Positions 5,967 through 8,362 of a stretch of 8,362 nucleotides of DNA are shown here, piece by piece. Made by a program: the position numbers and the translations under genes. The notes under the pieces are model-generated. The model had not been told where the DNA came from. It worked only from the letters and a program-made list of their open reading frames with translations, and searched no databases. The DNA comes from an uncultured Oscillospiraceae bacterium (lineage in GTDB: Bacteria > Bacillota > Clostridia > Oscillospirales > Oscillospiraceae). The stretch lies in NCBI GenBank assembly GCA_934661715.1, contig CAKUJL010000053.1, positions 1 through 8,362 on the forward strand. Reading direction: 5' to 3'. How positions within the stretch are numbered: position 1 is the first letter of the stretch; the number at the start of each line of letters is the position of its first letter.

Positions 5967-7064
5967 TTACATGAGTTCAAGGCCCTTGGCGAGAATCGTG
6001 ATGAAATCCTGCACGTTGGTCACGATGGTCGTCGCGGCAAGGCTTCCGCGGTCTAAGAGCTTGTTGACCACAAACTCGTCGGCGTCCACGCTGTAAAGGT
6101 ACACGGGCCGCACCGTGCCGTCCGGGAGCACGCGGAACGACGGGGTCATATTGCCCGCGGCGATGGTGTGGAGCATGGTCGCTAAACAGATGATCGTCGT
6201 GCACTTTTTGACCAGCTTCCGCATTTCGCCCTGCCCGGTGTACGCGTCGCCGATGACCTCGGGAAGGGGCCCATCGTCCCGGATGGAGCCGGTGAGGACA
6301 AAGGGAACGTGATTTTTGACGACGCTGTACATAATGCCGCCTTCGATCTTATGCTCCTCGATGAACCGCTCGATCGAGCCGCTGGCCCGCACCTTGTTGA
6401 TCACGTCCAGATGGTTATAGTGCCCGTTCGGCTGGGACTTCTGCGTGTAGATATCCTGCCCGAGCGCGGTGCGAAGGAGCGCCCCCTCCAGATCGTGCGT
6501 CGCGAGTGCATTTCCGGCCAGCAGGCCGTGCGCGTAGCCGTTTTCGATGAGCTTCTGCATGGCGCGTCTTGCGTCATAGTCGAACGCGAACGCCGGGCCC
6601 ATGACCCAGAGGATATTGCCGTGCTCTTTTTCATAGCGCAGAAGCTCCATCAGGTGATCATAATCCCGCGCGTAGGACGTTTCGCGGCTTCTTCCCTGCC
6701 GGAAAACGAACTGGTCGTCATGCGTCTCGTCCGGGTTTTCAAAGCCCTTCGTGTGAAGGAAAATGCCGTCCTGTCCCCGCTCTGTTCTGCCCAGAATGAC
6801 GCGGTCGCCTTTTTGAAGGTTCCGGTTTTCCACGACGTCCAGCCGTCCGTCTTCGCGGTACACGACGCTTGCGTCCATGCGGCTCTCGGGCGCCAGATGC
6901 CAGGCACCTTCCAGCTTGAAATACTCCGGGTACATGGACGTGCTGTGAAAGCCCTCGGGCGCAACGCCGTCTTTGGGCGCGGAAGCCCACTTGGCGTCCG
7001 GCGCGTTTTTAAGACCCGGCGCGTCAAAATCGGGCGCGGTGTATTTGGGAAGCGAGAAAGCCAT
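5967..7064 (-). CDS. Ornithine cyclodeaminase, ArgZ/AgrE C-terminal (archaeal-type, TIGR00300-like, formerly LOR/SDH) family
   Basis: The predicted role is NAD-dependent conversion of L-ornithine to L-proline and ammonia. The 365-residue protein matches my memory of the C-terminal part of cyanobacterial ArgZ/AgrE and of the archaeal stand-alone cyclodeaminases. The first subdomain (about 36-105) has PEGFHSTSMYP (36-46), MDASVV (63-68) and KGDRVILG (85-92). The second has ILWVMGP (151-157), LLAGNALATHDLE (181-193), GIMYSVVKNHVPFVLTGS (243-260), then IRDDGPLPEV (261-270), and LATMLHTIAAGNMTPS (294-309). The C-terminal part has YSVDADEFVVNKL (324-336) and DRGSLAATTIVTNV (338-351). The arginine dihydrolase domain that precedes this region in ArgZ/AgrE is absent. 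It starts 14 nt after the ornithine carbamoyltransferase stop, with GAAAGGAG right behind that stop, so co-transcription is very likely. The neighbours deiminase and carbamoyltransferase supply its substrate. It is unrelated to the mu-crystallin-type cyclodeaminases. Activity is inferred from family and context only. Confidence 0.75.
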   Translation of the reverse strand: MAFSLPKYTAPDFDAPGLKNAPDAKWASAPKDGVAPEGFHSTSMYPEYFKLEGAWHLAPESRMDASVVYREDGRLDVVENRNLQKGDRVILGRTERGQDGIFLHTKGFENPDETHDDQFVFRQGRSRETSYARDYDHLMELLRYEKEHGNILWVMGPAFAFDYDARRAMQKLIENGYAHGLLAGNALATHDLEGALLRTALGQDIYTQKSQPNGHYNHLDVINKVRASGSIERFIEEHKIEGGIMYSVVKNHVPFVLTGSIRDDGPLPEVIGDAYTGQGEMRKLVKKCTTIICLATMLHTIAAGNMTPSFRVLPDGTVRPVYLYSVDADEFVVNKLLDRGSLAATTIVTNVQDFITILAKGLELM

Positions 7065-7078
7065 AGGCGGCTCCTTTC

Positions 7079-8071
7079 TTATTTCAATGTGGCGTACATG
7101 ACGGCCTTGATGGCGTGCATCCGGTTTTCGGCCTCGTCAAAGACAACCGACTGCGGCCCCAGGAACACTTCGTCGGACACTTCCATCTCGGTGATGCCGA
7201 ACTTGTCGGCGATCTGCTTGCCGATGGTGGTGTTCGTGTCGTGGAACGAGGGAAGGCAGTGCATGAAAATGGCATCTATCTTGGCAAGGGCCATCTTTTC
7301 GGCGTTCACCTGATAGTTTCGAAGCAGCCGGATGCGCTCTTCCCACACAGAGTCGGGCTCTCCCATCGAGACCCAGATGTCCGTATACAGAACGTCGGCG
7401 TCTTTTGCGCCCTCCGTGATATCCTCCGTGAGCGTCACGGAGCCGCCGCTTTGCGCCGCATATTCCTTCGCAAGCGCTACGAGCTCTTCCGCCGGGAACA
7501 GCTCCTTCGGGGCGCAGGCCGTGAAATGAAGGCCCATCTTCGCGCAGGCGATCATGAGGGAATTGCCCATGTTGTTCCGCGCGTCGCCGAAATAAGTAAA
7601 CTTCAGGCCCTTGAGCGTGCCCTTCTTTTCTTCGATCGTGAGAAGATCGGCCAGCATCTGCGTCGGGTGGAACTCGTCCGTCAGACCGTTCCAGACCGGA
7701 ACACCGGCGTTGGCGGCCAGCTCTTCGACGATCTTCTGGCTGAAGCCGCGGTACTCGATGCCGTCATACATCCGGCCCAGCACCTTCGCGGTGTCGGCGA
7801 TGGACTCCTTCTTTCCCATCTGGCTGCTGCCGGGATCGAGATACGTCACGCCCATGCCGAGGTCGCGTCCGGCCACTTCGAACGCGCAGCGCGTGCGGGT
7901 CGAGGTCTTTTCAAACAGCAGAACGACGTTCTTGCCCTCTAAGTACCGGTGGGGCGTGCCGGTGCGCTTGAGATTTTTGAAATCGCGCGACAGATCGAGC
8001 AGATACCGGATCTCCGCTGGCGTGTAGTCGATGAGCTTCAAAAAATGTCTTCCTCTGATGTTGACGGGCAT
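7079..8071 (-). CDS. arcB: Ornithine carbamoyltransferase (probably catabolic, ArcB type)
   Basis: It interconverts citrulline + phosphate with ornithine + carbamoyl phosphate. With this start the protein is 330 residues, the normal family length. Carbamoyl-phosphate binding: STRTR (57-61) and HPTQ (135-138); ornithine binding: [10 protein letters not shown] (162-171), DIWVSMGE (231-238) and the active-site HCLP (271-274). The closing stretch [15 protein letters not shown] (311-325) is like the ArcB and E. coli ArgI group. Two in-frame ATGs lie together: at 8080 the AAAGGAG touches the start codon with no spacer, while at 8071 the spacing is 9 nt, so 8071 is chosen; the frame open further upstream to 8266 runs through a repeat and is not coding. 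Lying behind arcA and in front of an ornithine cyclodeaminase, it most likely works in the degradative direction. Without that context argF would be an equally valid name. Confidence 0.93.
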   Translation of the reverse strand: MPVNIRGRHFLKLIDYTPAEIRYLLDLSRDFKNLKRTGTPHRYLEGKNVVLLFEKTSTRTRCAFEVAGRDLGMGVTYLDPGSSQMGKKESIADTAKVLGRMYDGIEYRGFSQKIVEELAANAGVPVWNGLTDEFHPTQMLADLLTIEEKKGTLKGLKFTYFGDARNNMGNSLMIACAKMGLHFTACAPKELFPAEELVALAKEYAAQSGGSVTLTEDITEGAKDADVLYTDIWVSMGEPDSVWEERIRLLRNYQVNAEKMALAKIDAIFMHCLPSFHDTNTTIGKQIADKFGITEMEVSDEVFLGPQSVVFDEAENRMHAIKAVMYATLK

Positions 8072-8123
8072 AAAAACCATCTCCTTTGAAAATGGAATTG
8101 CAAAAATAAGCAGACTTTCAACC

Positions 8124-8238
8124 AATGCGTAGGGGGCGATGCCCACATCGCCCCGTTGGGCAGCATCGCATTCGCCGGGGATTTCCATAAAATCGGTTTC
8201 GTTTGCCGGGCCGATGTGGGCATCGGCCCCTACGCGTT
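8124..8238. repeat. 115-bp inverted-repeat element in the arcA-arcB spacer
   Basis: Two 31-nt arms, 8124-8154 and 8208-8238, are near-perfect inverted copies (three mismatches) around a 53-nt centre. Each arm also folds on itself: GGGGCGATG/CATCGCCCC with loop CCCA on the left (8133-8154), and GGGCCGATG/CATCGGCCC with loop TGGG on the right (8208-8229). Two of the mismatches between arms compensate each other within each arm hairpin. The ends read GCGTAGGGG, like the dispersed GTAGGGGC-type intergenic repeats I recall from gut Clostridia. It has no coding capacity. In a message running from arcA into arcB it would form strong hairpins and could affect RNA stability or the relative output of the two genes. 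Confidence 0.75.
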
Positions 8239-8240
8239 CT

Positions 8241-8261
8241 AACGGAGTTGATCCGTTTTTT
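8241..8261 (+). other. Short stem-loop with T-tract beside the spacer repeat
   Basis: AACGGA (8241-8246) pairs with TCCGTT (8252-8257) around GTTGA, with T at 8256-8261. On the plus strand this resembles a weak 6-bp terminator for antisense transcripts. On the minus strand, where the genes are, the same hairpin has no T-tract behind it and is unlikely to terminate arcA transcription. Confidence 0.3.
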
Positions 8262-8275
8262 CGCACAATAACGGT

Positions 8276-8362
8276 TTACAGATTTTCCCTGACAAGCGGC
8301 ATACTCATACACCTCGGGCCGCCTCTTCCGCGCGAAAGCTCGGAGCTCGGCATTTCCAGCGT
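8276..8362 (-). CDS. arcA: Arginine deiminase, C-terminal end (partial at the window edge)
   Basis: Reading the minus strand from the window end gives 28 open codons and a TAA at 8278-8276. The peptide contains SELSRGRGGPRCMSMP and ends LVRENL, which is the characteristic C-terminus of arginine deiminase. The cysteine (codon at 8311-8309) is the expected catalytic nucleophile of this guanidino-modifying enzyme, corresponding to Cys406 of the Pseudomonas enzyme as I recall it. The enzyme hydrolyses arginine to citrulline and ammonia, the first step of the arginine deiminase pathway. The rest of the gene lies beyond the window. The 204-nt gap to arcB (8072-8275) holds the inverted repeat and a small stem-loop; I see no convincing promoter in it. 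The call depends on a short but highly diagnostic stretch and is supported by the carbamoyltransferase that follows. Confidence 0.88.
   Translation of the reverse strand, partial: TLEMPSSELSRGRGGPRCMSMPLVRENL

Noticed and set aside
6309..7313. Plus-strand open frame of 334 codons opposite the cyclodeaminase
   Set aside because: It lies antisense to a gene with strong family motifs, has no ribosome binding site and no recognisable domain; such shadows are common in GC-rich coding DNA.
7115..7942. Plus-strand open frame of 275 codons opposite arcB
   Set aside because: It is fully contained in arcB on the other strand, has biased composition and no family signature.
8072..8123. Possible separate arcB promoter (TTGAAA on the minus strand near 8117)
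   Set aside because: No acceptable -10 lies 16-18 nt downstream; the region is too weak to call, so read-through from arcA is the simpler view.
1..8362. CRISPR array, tRNA or rRNA genes
   Set aside because: No regularly spaced direct repeats, no cloverleaf with a T-arm GTTC-type motif and no rRNA-like stretch were seen on either strand.

Overview
The window looks like chromosomal DNA from a fairly GC-rich Firmicute of the class Clostridia, possibly an Oscillospiraceae-like gut anaerobe. This rests on AGGAGG-type ribosome binding sites before nearly every gene, sigma-A style promoters, U-tract terminators, the protein families present and GC-rich intergenic foldback repeats. The genus is not resolvable by eye.

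Left part (1-1048): the N-terminal half of a MATE multidrug transporter (from 37) is cut exactly at a codon boundary by a 163-bp imperfect foldback element (754-916). The C-terminal half is missing, so this is a gene remnant. A promoter and ribosome binding site for the next gene lie between 971 and 1048.

Central carbon block (1049-5865): a cytoplasmic GH13 alpha-amylase family enzyme (1049-2341) is followed by a well-formed extended -10 promoter (2411-2439). Next comes a structured leader of about 125 nt ending in a strong intrinsic terminator (2446-2570), then a 21-codon small ORF with an excellent ribosome binding site (2619-2684), then pyruvate kinase (2704-4119). A long hairpin (4133-4169) separates pyk from a convergent PgcA-type phospho-sugar mutase (5865-4180, minus strand). 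Together these enzymes fit maltodextrin use feeding glucose phosphates and glycolysis.

Arginine block (5967-8362, minus strand, read right to left): the last 28 codons of arginine deiminase (arcA, 8276-8362), a 115-bp inverted repeat in the spacer, ornithine carbamoyltransferase (8071-7079), then 14 nt later a stand-alone ornithine cyclodeaminase of the ArgZ/AgrE C-terminal (TIGR00300-like) family (7064-5967). In order, the three encode arginine -> citrulline -> ornithine + carbamoyl phosphate -> proline. The phosphomutase lies downstream on the same strand but has its own TTGACG-17-CATAAT promoter.

The strongest candidate for something undescribed is the pyk leader. It can adopt two mutually exclusive folds, a terminator form and a 13-bp antiterminator form, and it matches no riboswitch class I can recall. 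The arcA-arcB-cyclodeaminase arrangement and the compensatory changes in the spacer repeat are the next most interesting items.
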